Positions 32,093 through 45,521 of a stretch of DNA of 64,000 bases are shown in pieces. The notes below the pieces were generated by a model, which worked only from the letters and a program-made list of their open reading frames with translations, did not search any database and was not told where the DNA came from. The translations under genes were made by a program, and so were the position numbers. The stretch is from Portulaca oleracea (lineage: Eukaryota > Streptophyta > Magnoliopsida > Caryophyllales > Portulacaceae): contig CM055870.1 of NCBI GenBank assembly GCA_029582165.1, forward strand, positions 48,626,513-48,690,512, written 5' to 3'. Positions within the stretch are counted from its first letter, which is position 1. Each line of letters starts with the position of its first letter.

Positions 32093-35000
32093 ATGAAAGG
32101 CCATGATCGGATCAACAGCGCCCTCCCTGATGAGTTGATTCTCGAGATTTTCCGGCGACTCGATTCGCAGTCCACCAGAGATGCCTGCTCTGTCGTTTGC
32201 CGTCGTTGGTTTCATTTGGAGCGAATTAGCCGCGAGACTGTGCGAATCGGAGCTTCTGCTGGTCCTGATCAGCTTGTCAAAGCGCTCGCAGCTAGGTTTC
32301 CGAATGTGAGGAATGTCTACATTGATGAGCGACTCACTATTTCCCTCCCTGCACCTCTTGTGAGTCTTCGCTATTGATTTATTTCGTCTGCCTTGCGTTT
32401 GATTTGATGATGATGATCATGGCAATCGTTGGTTAAATGCGAATTTGTGTTTCGGTAATTTGGATTTGTGAGAGTTTTCGTTTAGGGATGTTGATTGGGA
32501 ATCATGTGGGCAACATTGTTCCGTCCTGGATTGTATACGTTTGGAGGGGAAGACTTAAATCTTTGTGGCTTCAGACAAGGCATTTAAAATTTGGGTGGAA
32601 TTGCATGTTATTGAATTTGTATTAGGACATATATGAGTATGAATGGACAAAAATATGATGTTCAATGTGGATGGTACAAAACAGATGCAATAGGTAGAAC
32701 TTGTAAGCTATCATGTTGTCATGTAATATGAGGTGATAGCTAGAAGCTATCCAAACTTAGTAATTGAGTGTTTGGATGATGCCTAACATGGGTTGCAAAA
32801 GAGAAGTATTGGGGTTGAAGAATGTTTAGTTGAGTGTAGTTTTTTGAGGTTGTCAGTCGTCAGCTTTGAACAGAGTTATGATGGAGATTGCTTATGATTT
32901 GTTCTAATGTGCTGAACATGTGTATAACAGTAAAATGATGAACTGATATTTATTATATATGGTATAGTGGGTGTATTGATGTGCAAAGCATCTGAATTAC
33001 TGTCTGACTGGTAGTTACATTGGAGAAAAGTTCTTACTTGTTGAGTCGTCTTGATACAGGGGATAAGACGGCACGGTGGTCGACCTACATCTTCATCTGG
33101 TCAACGTCCGCTGAAGAGCCGAAAGACAGGGGTGGAAGAACAGGAAATGCAACCTTGCTGCTTATCTGATTCTGGCCTCGCTGCCGTTTCTGAAGGCTTT
33201 GCTTCCCTTGAAAAGTTGAGCCTGATCTGGTGCTCAAATGTCACCAGTCTCGGGCTAAAGTCAGTAGCTGATAAGTGTAGATCCTTGAGGTCCTTGGATT
33301 TACAGGTGAGGTGGTTATAATCTGCTGCAATCTTCTGGTCTAGACACTAAGTAGATTACAGTTAAGGATTCCAACTAGAGTAGGGAGTCTGGGTGGATGT
33401 TTTATTTAGCTATGTTATGGGACGGTGCACCTCGTTATTATATTCCAGATACAGGTTTAAAGTGTTCAGCAGGACATTATTTGTTTTGCCAGTGGGTTGA
33501 ACATATTTGATAATATGGAGCACTTTATATCATTGTCTCTGATGATGATAAAATGCAGATGCCATGACCCTGGGTTGTCCAGACTGGTTATTAAATGATA
33601 ATCTAGAGCGATTGCTAAACAGGACTACTAAAGTAAACGATTGTATGCCCATAGCAAGTCTGACTGATGACAAGTGTCCAAGGCTAAAGAAGAATCTATA
33701 TCATGCAAGTGTAAAATGTCAAAAGCATCAAATTGTCAAAACAGTAGCACAAATGGTACCTCAACTTTAAATTATTTGGAAGTACCTTAACTTTTCTTGA
33801 AATGGTTTCTAAGGTCTTCTTTTGGGCTTGGATCAATGCTATTGCCTTTGCATGCAAACAAAATCGAGGCACATTCAGAAAATTGAAACATTCAATAATT
33901 TTCACAATTATATTCCATGTAAATTTGACAAGATTTATGCGTGTACGATCTTTTCCGAAGTTTTTAGTAAAATTATGCTTTATGAAATAACAATGTCTTT
34001 CTCAAAAAAAAAACAAAAACAAAGATGTAACAATATTTCATTTCTGGTAAGAAAATGACCTCTGAAATTGTTTCAAGAAATGTTAAAAGTAGCCTCAAAT
34101 TCACAACATAGGGGTTCGTTTAGTTACACGATAAGTCGATGAAGGTACTGTTGCGCAACTTTTTTGATCAAATTGTCCATTGTTCCCTTTTTTTTAATAT
34201 TGATAAATTCCAAGTGAATACCATGATTGAGACGTTCTTGATATTTTGCTCACGAGGCACCTGGATTTTGATATCTTACTTAGGGTTGCATGTTGGTTAT
34301 CCCATGTTAGGAAAAATCAGTGAAATGTTTGCCCATTGGTGTGGAAGCATGGATTATTTGGCTGTAAAATATGTTGAGTCTGATGGAAGTCTACACACAG
34401 CCTGCAGTGCTATCAAAAACACTGCTTATAAGACATTATCTCTAGAACCAGAAAATTCCTGGTTATTTTGAAAATCTATAGGCTACTAAAGGTTACAGTG
34501 AAGAGGTTGCAATTGGAAAATTGCATTAAAATTCTGAATGTCGTTTGGTTGTCATCTCATACTCTAGGTTTTCTTGGAAGCTCCCCATCAATCATCCTTA
34601 TTCCCATAGACTCTAAATGTGGCTGATTAGCGCTAAAATGGTGGCATCTGAAAGGTTTTGCAGTCTGGCGAACTCCGTTTTTGTCTCATGACAGGTGCGA
34701 TATGGATCGGGATTGCTGTATTTTAGCAGCATTTCAATGTGTTATTGGACACTGAAACTGCCCATGGAACCACAATTTGAATTCCTGCTTATACCAAACA
34801 CTTTGGTAAAAGTGCTCTCCTGCAAACTGCACTAGGAATTATTCGTGTCGTGTTTTTTGATGCTGTTATTTCGGATGCAAAATATCTGTAGTTAGGAAAT
34901 TGGTTTATGTTCTGACCCCTTCATGTATGCAGTATGGAGTGCCTTACCTTTAGGCAATCTCCGTTCATCTTTTCAAAGTGCATCTCTAGGAATAAATTTT

Positions 35001-38000
35001 GGTTTTTCTAGTCAGGTTGCCGTTTCGACAGAAACATGTCCATAGGGATGAGAGTTTGTTTTTCTTTTTCCCCTTCATCGTGCCATGTTTCATGATTCTG
35101 GGCCTCTCATATAGACATATCATCTGATTTGTGCAAGATCGCGTCCAAATTGAAATATCATGTTGTGTTAATGTTTTTCATTTTTGTTATCTTCCCGAGT
35201 CCTGACAGGCATGAGGATGCTTTTGCCATAGCTCATTGTTCAGTCAATCCAACTTAACCAGGGTCTTGACAAGTTTGAATTCCCTTTCAACGTCTTTAGC
35301 GTCCTTTTACCATTAGCTAACCCATATACTCTCTTCTGCAGGGATGCTATGTTGGAGATTTAGGTCTAGCTGCTATTGGAGAGTCTTGTAAATTACTTGA
35401 AGATTTAAATCTGCGGTTTTGTGAGGGCTTGACTGACACTGGATTGGGAGCATTGGCAACTGGATGTGGAAGATCGCTTAAGTCTTTAAGCATAGCTGCT
35501 TGTGTAAGAATAACTGATGTTGCTTTAGAAGCTGTGGGGTCCAATTGCAGATATCTGGAGGTGTTGTCTATGGACTCGGAGTTCATCCACAACAAAGGTG
35601 TATTGGCTGTTGCTAGGGGATGCCCGTTTTTGAAGGTCTTAAGGCTACAATGTACGAATGTGACAGACGAGGCTCTGTTAGGTGTGGCAACCTTCTGTTC
35701 GGCGCTGGAATTGTTGGCTTTGTATAGTTTCCAGAAATTCACTGACCAGTAAGTGATGTTTTCCAGCTCTCTTCTTTAAATGATTTTCGCCGAGATTCCT
35801 GAAGTCGAATGTTCCATCTGCTTGAGCTTAAGAGGGAAAGCCTTAAAGGAAGAAATCTCAGTGATAGCTAGAGCTTTCTTCTGCAGCTGATCAATTCCGT
35901 ATTCAAAAGAAGCCTTTTAGTTGTCTTACCGTTGTTGTCAATGAAAAAAGAGATGTTGAGGTGTTAGGAAAGGATGTCAGTGGACAATGCCTTCTTGCCA
36001 TAGTAAAGTTCTAGGGTGACTAGCCTAGAGTATAGGACCTCAATTACTTTAATTCTCTATAACTCATTATCAGTGTTTGTCCAATAAGTTTTCCAGCCCT
36101 TCTCAATTTCCCCCACGGCCCACCCCCACAAGAACAGAGTTGAAAGTCTTGTAAGGTGTGGGCTATGGCAAGAGTAGTTAGTGAAGATGATACTTGGCTT
36201 TTGCATCCAACATAATATATTTTGTTGGTTATGGCATTTTATACGGATCTCATCAATATGATAGATTCACAAGTAGCATTTAAGCAATTGTTGAAGGGAT
36301 TGTACCTCTTGAATGCAGATTTACTAGACCACTGGTGTAGTTTGCTTCTTGATCCATAGTACAAAAGTTTGCAGTTTCATTTATGCTAAGAATCCATGCT
36401 TTTGAACTAATTCAGCAGCAATAGTAAAATGAAACGCAAATCAAGCTTTAACTCATATTTGTTATCACTGATTCAGAGGTACTTCAGACTTTTGAGATGA
36501 TAACCATCACTCTATTTAATTTATATTTCCTTGGTAAAAGAGAAATGAATAAGTGAGCTTGATCTATGATCAGATGATGTTAGCTCCTTGATGTACAATA
36601 TTTTTTTTTTTTGGGGGGGGGGGGGGGGTTGGGGGAAGGAGGGGATGATGCTGAAGATTTTAGTCTGTCAAGCCCCTACCTACTGCGGGTCCCACTTTTG
36701 TGGAGTTTGGGGAGATCTAGATGTAGCACTAGGCGTCCTTTTTCGTGCGAGGAGAGGAATGTATTCCAAGAGACGAAAAACATATGTTCTTTTCCAGAGA
36801 TTTTTTTGTTTTGTTCAGTTAAAACATTTTGTAACAGTTAAAAAAAAAATCATGGGTTTCCCTTTTGGTGTTTTGTAACAAACGTGCTTGCTTAAAACAT
36901 ATTACATATGGAACCTCACCAATAAATAACATGCTTTTTGCTCGAAGCCCCTTTGAAACGGAGAATACCCAAGAAAGATGTGCTTAGAGTCATAAAAGTT
37001 TTGAGTTGGCAAGTAGGTGTTGTGTTTTGGAAGCACCTTCTTATCCATTTCCCGCGGGCTTAGAATTAATAAAACCTGAGGCACAAGAAAAAGCCCAAAC
37101 ACACAAATGGGTCCAGGAGCCTACGTGCAGGCTCTGATGCAAAGATGTGCCCTTTTTGGACACGACAACTACACATATACACATAGGCACATATAATAAA
37201 CATATCTATGCAGTTCTTGACTTGTGATAATTTACAAAAAGGGTGAGAATTATGGCTAACAGGTGTAGCATGTGCAAGAGGGATCTTGAATCTCCAAATC
37301 ATCTTTTGCTGCATTGTGACCTTGCCGGATCTCTTTGGGATTTAGCACTGAGTTGTTTTGGTGTGCCTTGGGTTGTATCCTTTTCTATTAGGAATCATCT
37401 CCTATCTTGAGAGAGTTTCTTTGGAAGGAAACTCAAGAAGAAGGCCTTAGTTATTCCTCATGTGATTTTTTGGGTTATTTAGAAGGAATGGAATCAGAGT
37501 GTTTTCGAGGGGGTTGAAATCGCTCTTTAGAGACTGCGAGACAATTTTGTCGAGTCCTTCTTTTGGGTTAATGGGAAGTTTAACTCTTCCTTTTTTGATG
37601 GGGTAGATTTTGTGAACAATTTGTCTTTTGGTTGTACATAATTTTGTATGGTGCTAGTTGAGCATCCGCTCTTTATTTCTATTATTAATATATATCTTTT
37701 TCCTATAAAAAAAAATAAAAATATCTACACACATACACACACATATATATCCCATCATTATTTTTGTGGGCATTTAAGCCTATTGAGAGAGAGGGGGCGG
37801 GGGGACAGGATGGAACGAGGGGGAAGGAGAGAAGTGATAATGTGTGTGAGTAGGCCATTGAGAGTGAGAGAGTGATTGTACATTGATTCACTTTTTAGCT
37901 TTAATTTGAGCTAAAAAGAAGGCAGTTGAGCATCTCCGCGCAGCCACATCATTTTTCTGTTGAGTTGAGTTAGGTGGTAGTACACTAGAAAAAATGAGGT

Positions 38001-41000
38001 TCGAAGTACAACTTAGCAAGTAACATTTCCTACATGGGGTTTGTAAAGCGTAAATACCCCCAAAGTTCATATTATTTTGTTCCAAAAGTCCATCCAAAAT
38101 CTTGATTCCCTGTACTTGAATGTATAGTTTACTTATATGTTCAGATAACCAGGTCAAAACGAAACACCCCCCCCCCCCCACACACCCCCACCCAACAAAA
38201 AAAGTTCAGGAAACAAATCAAATATGCATTACCCTGAAAACGAACTAATATTTGAAGTTACAATTGTGCTACTGCTTTCCATTTGAATAGTGAGGGATCT
38301 TATATGATTTATGGTATGAGGGGTCCCTTTATCACCTTTTCTCTACAGGAATTCCTTTTCCAGAAAGTGGAAACGCTTACTGTTGCGCAAGGAACAATCA
38401 TAACAATTGATGAGAAAAAGCTCTATGAAAATCAAAATTAACAATGTGAATCCTGCTCCTTATATATTTATATTTATGCTTTAGCTCAAATTTCAGAGTT
38501 CGGGTATGACGTAGTTGAATATGTGACGCATTTTACTCCTGACATAGCCACTCTTTCTTTGCCAGAGTTGCCCAAAGAATTGTCTGACCATTGTTAATTT
38601 TGATAACTTTTGGTAATTTTGAGGTAAGGTAAGGTAAGATTTTGAGGTAAGGTAAATGATGAATTTTGGTAATATTTGGTAACATTTGGTAATTTTTGGT
38701 AACTTATGGTAACTTAGGGTAAATTTATATGGGTAAATTTGTGTTTTTGAAATAAAAGGAAAAAATGAAAAAAAACCTACTTTACACGTGTCATGTGATT
38801 TTCGATAATTTTGGTAACTTTCGGTAAATTTTGGTAACTTTTGGTAATTTTCGGTAACTTTCGGTAATTTATGGTAATTATTTACTTACCCCAATTAACC
38901 CATGAAATTTACAAGGCCCTAATATTGTTTATCTACCCGTTTTAGATTATCTGTCATTCTGTCTTGACAATTTACGTCTAGATGTTGGGGATTAGATGGG
39001 AGTGGTGATCATTGAGTGCTAGACTAGAAGTTTGTTATTGTACCCTCTCTAAATGAGCTCATCTTTTCTCAATTATGATAATCATGGATCGTGCTCCTCT
39101 TCTGCTCATGATTGAGTTTATTTTAACCATGTCCTTGGTTTTCAGGAGTCTGTCTGCGATTGGCAAGGGTTGCAAGAAATTAAGGAACCTTACATTAAGT
39201 GACTGCTATCTCTTAAGCGACAAGGGTTTGGAAGCTATTGCAACTGGTTGCTCTGATTTGACACATCTGGAAATCAACGGCTGCCATAATATTGGGACGA
39301 CAGGATTGGAGTTTGTTGGAAAATCTTGCCAGTATGTTTGCTACAACATGATGTGCTTATGAATTGATGAATCATCTATATGTTGGATATTGTCAGCCAC
39401 TTTTGTAATTTCTTTTTGCCTGTTCAGCTTTCTTCCTTTTGCCAGTTTTAGAGTTCGGGTTTCCTCCAGTGCTGCATAATGGAGGGGAATGTTGGGCTTC
39501 TCAGAGATTACAATCTAACCACAACTAAATAGCAAGAGTCACTTTGATGATGCCCGTTACTAGGTCTTTTCTTTTGCAGTGACACGTTTGGATGTTGCAT
39601 TGGGTAGGCTTGTGGGCTGTTCTGCGAATGTGTGGTTGATGTCATAGTTATTATTAAAGTAATTGCAATAGGGTAAAAGTAGATAGACTGGTCAGTCTTG
39701 TATGGATTTGTATGCTTCATTGTATTGTTCTATTAAATCTTTCCAACTTTGAAGGAAACTGCATTTGCTTTCCTTTTTTTTCTCCAGTTGCTTTCTGAAT
39801 CCTCGGAACTTCCAGCAGTTGCTAATGCTGTTTTATTATTTTTTTTGAAGGCGACTTTCCGAGTTAGCTTTACTGTACTGCCAGAAGATAGGAAATTTCG
39901 CACTTTCTGAAGTTGGTAGAGGTTGTAAATACTTGCAAGCTCTTCACTTGGTAGACTGTTCCAATATTGGCGACGATGCTATGTGTAGTATAGGAATGGG
40001 CTGCAAGAATTTGAAGAAACTTCATATACGGCGGTGTTACGAGGTATTCGCAATATTACTTATTGGCACCAACCAATGTTCTACTTTTTACTTATGATGA
40101 CTTGATTGCAATGCTCTTGCTAGAATTTGTTGATGAGCTTATGGTTGAATTCCTGTAATTGTTCAACCGTATATTTGCAATATGATATGATTTCCATCAA
40201 TGATGTATGCAATTCTAAGAGTAGTACATAATGTGTGAATGACAATAGATGAAACCAAATGAATATTGTAAACCTCCCACACAATCTTTGTGCATGGAAA
40301 TGGCTTTTATGATAGCATCATCCCGGATGGGGGTTTTAGGTACGAGCTTGAGCAGTCATGTGGAGGGCAGGCACCAAAGGCAGGAATCGGGGAGTTGTTA
40401 GGAGTTCAATTTGGTGTCAGAGCTGTGAATTCCTTGGCCCGATTACCTCAGATTTTCTACCCCTTTTTATAAATTTTTTATCATTAATTTTTTTTTGGGT
40501 GTTGAGTAATCAAAATATGTATCAAAGGATACAAAGGGGATGCCACCCTTGTACAAAAGAGGGTTTAAGCAGGAAACAAAAAGCCTCAACCCCTTGAGCT
40601 CTCTACAATAATCTGATTAACAAAATCCTAAATAGTCTACTCTTTACCACGATGGAAACCTTGACACCAACTACACAATGTTCTCAAAATATAAAGTTTG
40701 AAATCATTAAGTGTTCTATCCTTGTCCAAAAAAATCCCAGATTTTGTATCCTGATTATTGATTTTTTGCAATCAAATCAATTTCAAATTCAAGGTCGATT
40801 TCCTTGATTCTTGATCTTGAAGCAAGAATAATCCTGGTAGCCGAAAATACCAGAAGAATGAGATTCTGTGAGTGCAGCAATAGTGGGAGGAGGTTCAAGC
40901 TCATATTGATACTCAAAGAATTCAAGAATAGAGGACAAGCAAGTGGTTAGGCGATATGATTAACATATCGAGTCAGCAAGTAATGCAGATTACAGAATGC

Positions 41001-44000
41001 AGATTACGGGCACAACAAAGGGTTGGGTAATCCTTACTCATTCTCTCCTAAGGTTCAGTTTCCTAGATTTGAAGGGAGTGATGTGCAAGGTTGGGTGTCT
41101 CATTGTGAGGAATTTGAAAACGTTGGCTGTTTACCCATTTTTTTGTATTTGGGATCCCTCATTCATGTCCTTTTCTTCTCTCTATGCATTGTCTGTTTTT
41201 CCTGTGCTTCTGTACAGTTTTGATTCTTTCTTTCAAATGCCCTCGTATATTTACACTATCATCTTTGTATCCAGAGAAGCTTGAAACTCAAAAGACTTCT
41301 AGTTCTTTCGCTTTACATCCTAATGTCTCTTATATGGTCCTATTTCCAGCTGTCAAAAGCTTTAAAAGAGACTCCATTGTTTGCTTAATCCATATTGATT
41401 GGTTATTTATGTTGTCTCATTTTCTATGATTAATCTACCTTCATCTCCGTCATTTTTCTTTGTTATCTTCTTCTGTGGTAAAATCCAACTGTTATAAATT
41501 ATCCACTGATTAGAGCACTTAATTGCATGAATGGTAAGCTAAATAAATCACATTTGACGGTGTATGAACCCGATTGTTTATAGGGGGAGATGAGTGCGGC
41601 GACTATGTGTTTGACACTCAGAAAGGAGAATGGAGGATAAGGCATAAGAAGATTTTTAAATTTCTTTTTAATCTTTGTGTGAAGTGCACTAGTTGTTAGT
41701 CAAGATGGTCATTGAAGACTTCTTAATGTCTAGTTCTCAAGTTTTTCTACGACTCAGTTGGGCTTCCCCCAGTATCTTGTGCAGCTGGTAACTGATTTCA
41801 TTTGCAAGAATCTGAGTTATATAAAAGAGAAATAATACCATGAATATGCAGTGTGTGCTTTTGCTGTCTGTCCTTTTGAATTTATTTTAATCATATTGCC
41901 TTTTTTTTGGCAACTAGGTTGGAGATAAGGGCATCATAGCAATCGGGCAGAACTGCAAATTTCTTACAGATCTGAGCATTCGATTCTGTGACAGGTGTGA
42001 CGTGGTGTCCTGTACTATTTGTTGTGTTTTGCATGTGGTCTGCTCTTGTCGTTTCGAGTATTGATTGCCTTGTTTCCCTTATATTCCTAGAACAGCGACT
42101 AGAAAATGAAAAAAATGTGAAAATTGCTGATGATGCAGTTACTGATTTGCAACTGATGTTTCTGCACTCTTAAGTGCTCCAAGCACCATTCCCTCGATTC
42201 GGGCATTTAAGAGTGGTTGGCCGGTTGCAATGTTAATGCTTGATCATTTGCCTTGTTTTCATTGAGGTCTAGTGAAAACAGAAAGTTATCACTTATCATC
42301 ACGATTCTAGTCTTTTATGAGTGATCAAGTTGTTCGTTGGTGGTCCTATTCTAAGTGGCCCTGTTTGGCAAACAATTACTGTTACCTGTTTGAATTAGTA
42401 GCTTCAAGAAAAAGTGTTTGGTAAAATTAGCTCTTTTATAAAATATATTTGGTAAAGTTCCGTATATGCCCTTGATTTAATAATGCTTCTAATGCAGAAG
42501 CTAATTTGAAATTTATAATAAATATTTTACTTCTAAGTTATTCTACTATAAAATAATGATTTAAAACATTAGATGTTGAGCTTCATTCACTCTTTAGTCA
42601 TTTAAAATAATGATGTAAAACATTAAACATTAATTAATGATGTGAAGCATTAAAACCCTAAACTTGAATCTGTTAAGTGTGTGTCCTGTTAATGCCTTTC
42701 AATTATTTAGTGCTTTTTTTTAATTTCTTTTACAATTAGGACTACCTTTGCTAGTTAATTGGAGATAGTCCTTTGACCTAATCACAAATGGAACAACCAC
42801 TTCTATTAGTTAAAGATGGAATGATGTTTGTTGTCATCAGCAAGATGACCAATTAGATACAAGAAGTGGTATAAGGCCACTTTCTGTTATCAATGTTGCC
42901 ATGAAGCCTCAGTGGCTTTGGAGGCACACTACTAACTAGATGCCTTAGTTCAAAAAAGCATGACTGCATGAGGCACACAAAGGTGCAAGGATCCTAGAGT
43001 GTAAGGCACGAACTTCTAGGTGACAACGTGAGTTTGATTTTAATTTTTTTTACAAAGCACACTTGTGCTAAAGCTTAAAAGTCATTTCCACTTTGTAATT
43101 TTTTAATGATAAGTGACACATGGCATCAAAGAAGTGATTAAGCATCATTGTAGCTACAACAACTATGACATGTTTTGCATTTTTTTGGGCTAAGAGAGAT
43201 AGAGAGGCACGAAAGAGACATAGAGACGGAGAGCAAAGGAGTCAAGGTTTTTCCTTTTTTTTAAACGATAAATAATGGGTTGATCTCTAGGTAAGACAAA
43301 TTTGTAAAATATTGGTTCGTAGCGCAAAGAAGTGAGGGCTTTCCCTGGCAAGGTGCAACAATTTGGGCTTTGAACTTTTTGAGTAAAAAACATGGCCGAG
43401 GTGTGCTTTTTTGAATTAAGATAGAAGTCGTGGAAAAAGATGAGTGAACCATATGTTCTTCTATGTGTAATACAATTACAAGGGTTATGGATTGTTTAAA
43501 TCCTAGAATGAATACAGGATTCTACATATAATGTTGTTAGGATTGCAGAATGTAGACATAAGTCTTTTTGGGGGCAGTAATATGGAAATACCCTATGTTC
43601 CTTGCATAGGAGTGCACGTGTCTAGTATATGGGTGAGACAAAATGTCCATCGAAAATGTATAACGAGGACTCGTATATGGGTGACACCCTCTTAGTGTAC
43701 TCTGGTTACTTACTGAAAAAATGAAAGTTCTACACGAATCATTTAGTTTGATAGCTTCATTTCAGTTTCTTTGAAGTCTCTCTTTTCGTTTCCTTGCACT
43801 TCTATGACACCGTGAATGTGAATTCTTTTACACCTCAAACATGTGCATCTTAATGTCATCTTGATATACAAACCATACAAGTATTGCCTCTTGCATTGTG
43901 TCCTTGGTTTGTGAAACCCTACATTTTCTACTTTTCTCTAAGAACTTTGTTGTGAATGTGAACTCTCTTGCAAGTTACACCTCATAACATGTCCATCGAA

Positions 44001-45521
44001 ACGCCTTCTCTTGATCTGCCCAAACCATACGAGTCTTGCCTCTCACATTTTTCCTCGGTTTGTGAAGCCCTACATTTCCTCTAAGAACATCTCTTATCCA
44101 GTCTTCTGTTACCACATCATTTTCATCTCTATTACATCGTCCTTTGGGGTTGAGTCTTTTTCAGAGGTTAACTCTCCAAGCCGTGCAATAAAACAGGTTA
44201 ATTTTGATTGGTAAAGGAGAGACACTATGCAGGTAGACTCTGGTCTAGATTGTTCATCTCTCGCCTTTCCCTGTTATTTTTATCCTCTCGTGCCATTGAA
44301 CATCTTTAGCACATTGTATGGTAGTTGACCTCTGAATGAATCTTAGTTGAGAGTCTTAATGTGATCAGTAGGAAATATCTTTTTCCACATTTTGCTTTGA
44401 CTTTATTCTCAGGCTGATTGATTGTTACATCTGATCGTTACCTTTTTGGCTTAACTGCAGGGTTGGGGATGAGGCTCTTACGGCTATTGGCCAAGGTTGT
44501 TCGCTTCTTCGTCATCTAAATATAAGTGGTTGCCACCAAATTACTGATGATGGAATAGCACGCATTGCCAGGGGCTGCCCTCAACTGATTTTCCTAGATG
44601 TGAGCGTCCTTCAGGTACACTTCCTGTCTTCTGTTGTGACTTGTGATACACCAGCTAAGTATCTGTGACGCATTTCACACATTTATCTTCTCATTCTTAA
44701 TGCTGCATCCAGTGTATCCATATAATTTGGACAAGGCACCAAAATAGGATAGGAAAAAGATGACAAAGAAACGCGTTGCTTTCTCCATCTGGCATGCTAT
44801 TGTAAAATATGGTGTCTTCAATCATACTTACCTAAAATTTTATGGTCAAGGGTACCTATTCTTTCGCCGGGTAAACTACCCACTACCCAACTATACTTAC
44901 TCTTACCCAATTCTACTTGTTTCTATCTAAATCTGCCTACGTAAACCTACCTACAAAAAAGATCCATTAGCTATTTCCAACTACTTTTACCTAAATCTAC
45001 CCAATCTACACAAACCTAGTTAGCCTTACTTCAACCAACTGTTAGATTCCAATGGAAAGAACAGAGCCAACCTTCGCCTAATATAGTTTTGTACGGTTCA
45101 ACAAATGTTTTTTACTTGGATGTTTTATGATGGTTAAGTTTGTCTTCATATTTCGTTACCTCTAGTGAATTTGCTATCTTTTCTGTTTCTCTTCATGAGA
45201 TTGCTTTTTACCTTATGACAGTTTATCGGGGACGCCTCTCTAGCTGAGTTGGGTGAAGGCTGTCCTCTGCTTAAGGATGTGGTGCTATCGCACTGCCGTC
45301 AAATAACAGATGTCGGCCTTTCCTATCTCGTTAAAGGTTGCACAATGCTCGAAACATGCCACATAGTTTACTGCCCTAACATCACGGCAGCCGGTGTTGC
45401 TACATTGATCTCCGGCTGTGTTAACATGAAGAAAATCCTAGTCGAGAAAAGCAAAGTAAGCGAAAGGACCAAAAGGAGGGCTGGCTCCATTATTTCTTAC
45501 CTCTGTGTTGAGTTAATATAA
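32093..45521 (+). CDS. FBL4: F-box/LRR-repeat protein 4-like (SCF ubiquitin ligase substrate receptor)
   Basis: Exons are 32093-32359, 33060-33305, 35342-35748, 39146-39331, 39851-40043, 41918-41994, 44461-44614 and 45222-45521. All borders are GT-AG, phases agree, and the product is 609 aa, like Arabidopsis FBL4 (about 610). Residues 9-50 are the F-box ([20 protein letters not shown]), which would bind SKP1. From about residue 115 to 590 there are some 18 cysteine-containing LRRs (for example [40 protein letters not shown]) that would bind the substrate. The end is [15 protein letters not shown]. The start ATG is the first in a pyrimidine-rich leader. Introns are unusually large and hold TE debris, yet no stop or shift was found. 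The substrate is unknown. Confidence 0.95.
33752..34110. mobile_element. Possible foldback MITE in intron 2
   Basis: GTACCTTAACTTTTCTTGAA at about 33783 resembles the reverse complement of the right side (CTACTTTTAACATTTCTTGA, near 34070-34100). The two form imperfect arms around an AT-rich centre. No target duplication was settled. The rest of intron 2 (33306-35341) shows nothing else recognisable. Confidence 0.3.
36600..36630. repeat. T/G homopolymer run in intron 3
   Basis: A T run passes directly into a G run of about 17. The surrounding intron sequence (35749-37200) has no recognised element. Long mononucleotide runs are also error-prone in assemblies. Confidence 0.6.
37210..37718 (+). 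pseudogene. 5'-truncated LINE 3' end in intron 3
   Basis: A frame reads [20 protein letters not shown], then [18 protein letters not shown]. This is the zf-RVT zinc-binding end of a plant LINE ORF2 (C-x2-C...H-x4-H-C pattern). It is followed by IPHVIFWVI and [10 protein letters not shown], with stops and shifts, then a 3' UTR and an A-rich tail at 37709-37725. The 5' truncation is typical of LINE copies. It belongs to a different LINE subfamily from the one at 6306-14124, judging by the motif wording. No clear target duplication was seen. Confidence 0.7.
38605..38885. repeat. GGTAA-based degenerate tandem repeat in intron 3
   Basis: Units of the form TTTTGGTAACTTTCGGTAAT repeat with many variants, interrupted by an AT-rich segment at 38745-38800. 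Read on the other strand the motif is TTACC. It resembles a low-complexity transposon interior. It is non-coding. Confidence 0.65.
40395..41150 (+). pseudogene. LTR-retrotransposon primer site and gag remnant in intron 5
   Basis: At 40408-40425 the sequence TTTGGTGTCAGAGCTGTGAA resembles a tRNA-Met primer site (TGGTATCAGAGC with one change). At 41023-41140 a frame reads [20 protein letters not shown], then EEFENV, the start of a Ty3/gypsy gag core. A stretch between them (40480-40620, GTATCAAAGGATACAAAGGG) looks like the reverse-strand 3' UTR of a plant LINE and may be a separate insertion. The piece is short and broken. Confidence 0.5.
42357..43120. other. Repetitive stretch in intron 6
   Basis: It opens with GGCCCTGTTTGGCAAACAAT, a terminal sequence common to plant hAT/PIF-type MITEs, but no matching right end was found. 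Further on, GCCTCAGTGGCTTTGGAGGC and AGGCACACAAAGGTGCAAGG recall a dispersed GGC-rich repeat. The rest of intron 6 (41995-44460) shows nothing I can name. Confidence 0.3.
44840..45015. repeat. CTACCCAA-type degenerate repeat in intron 7
   Basis: Short variants of ACTACCCAACTATACTTACT and TCTACCTAAATC follow each other. It is the pyrimidine-strand counterpart of the GGTAA repeat in intron 3, so both may derive from the same element type. It is non-coding. Confidence 0.5.

Noticed and set aside
36600..36630. G run as a functional G-quadruplex
   Set aside because: It is a single mononucleotide run in an intron, prone to slippage and assembly error; the same applies to the G run near 55075 and the C run near 38170.
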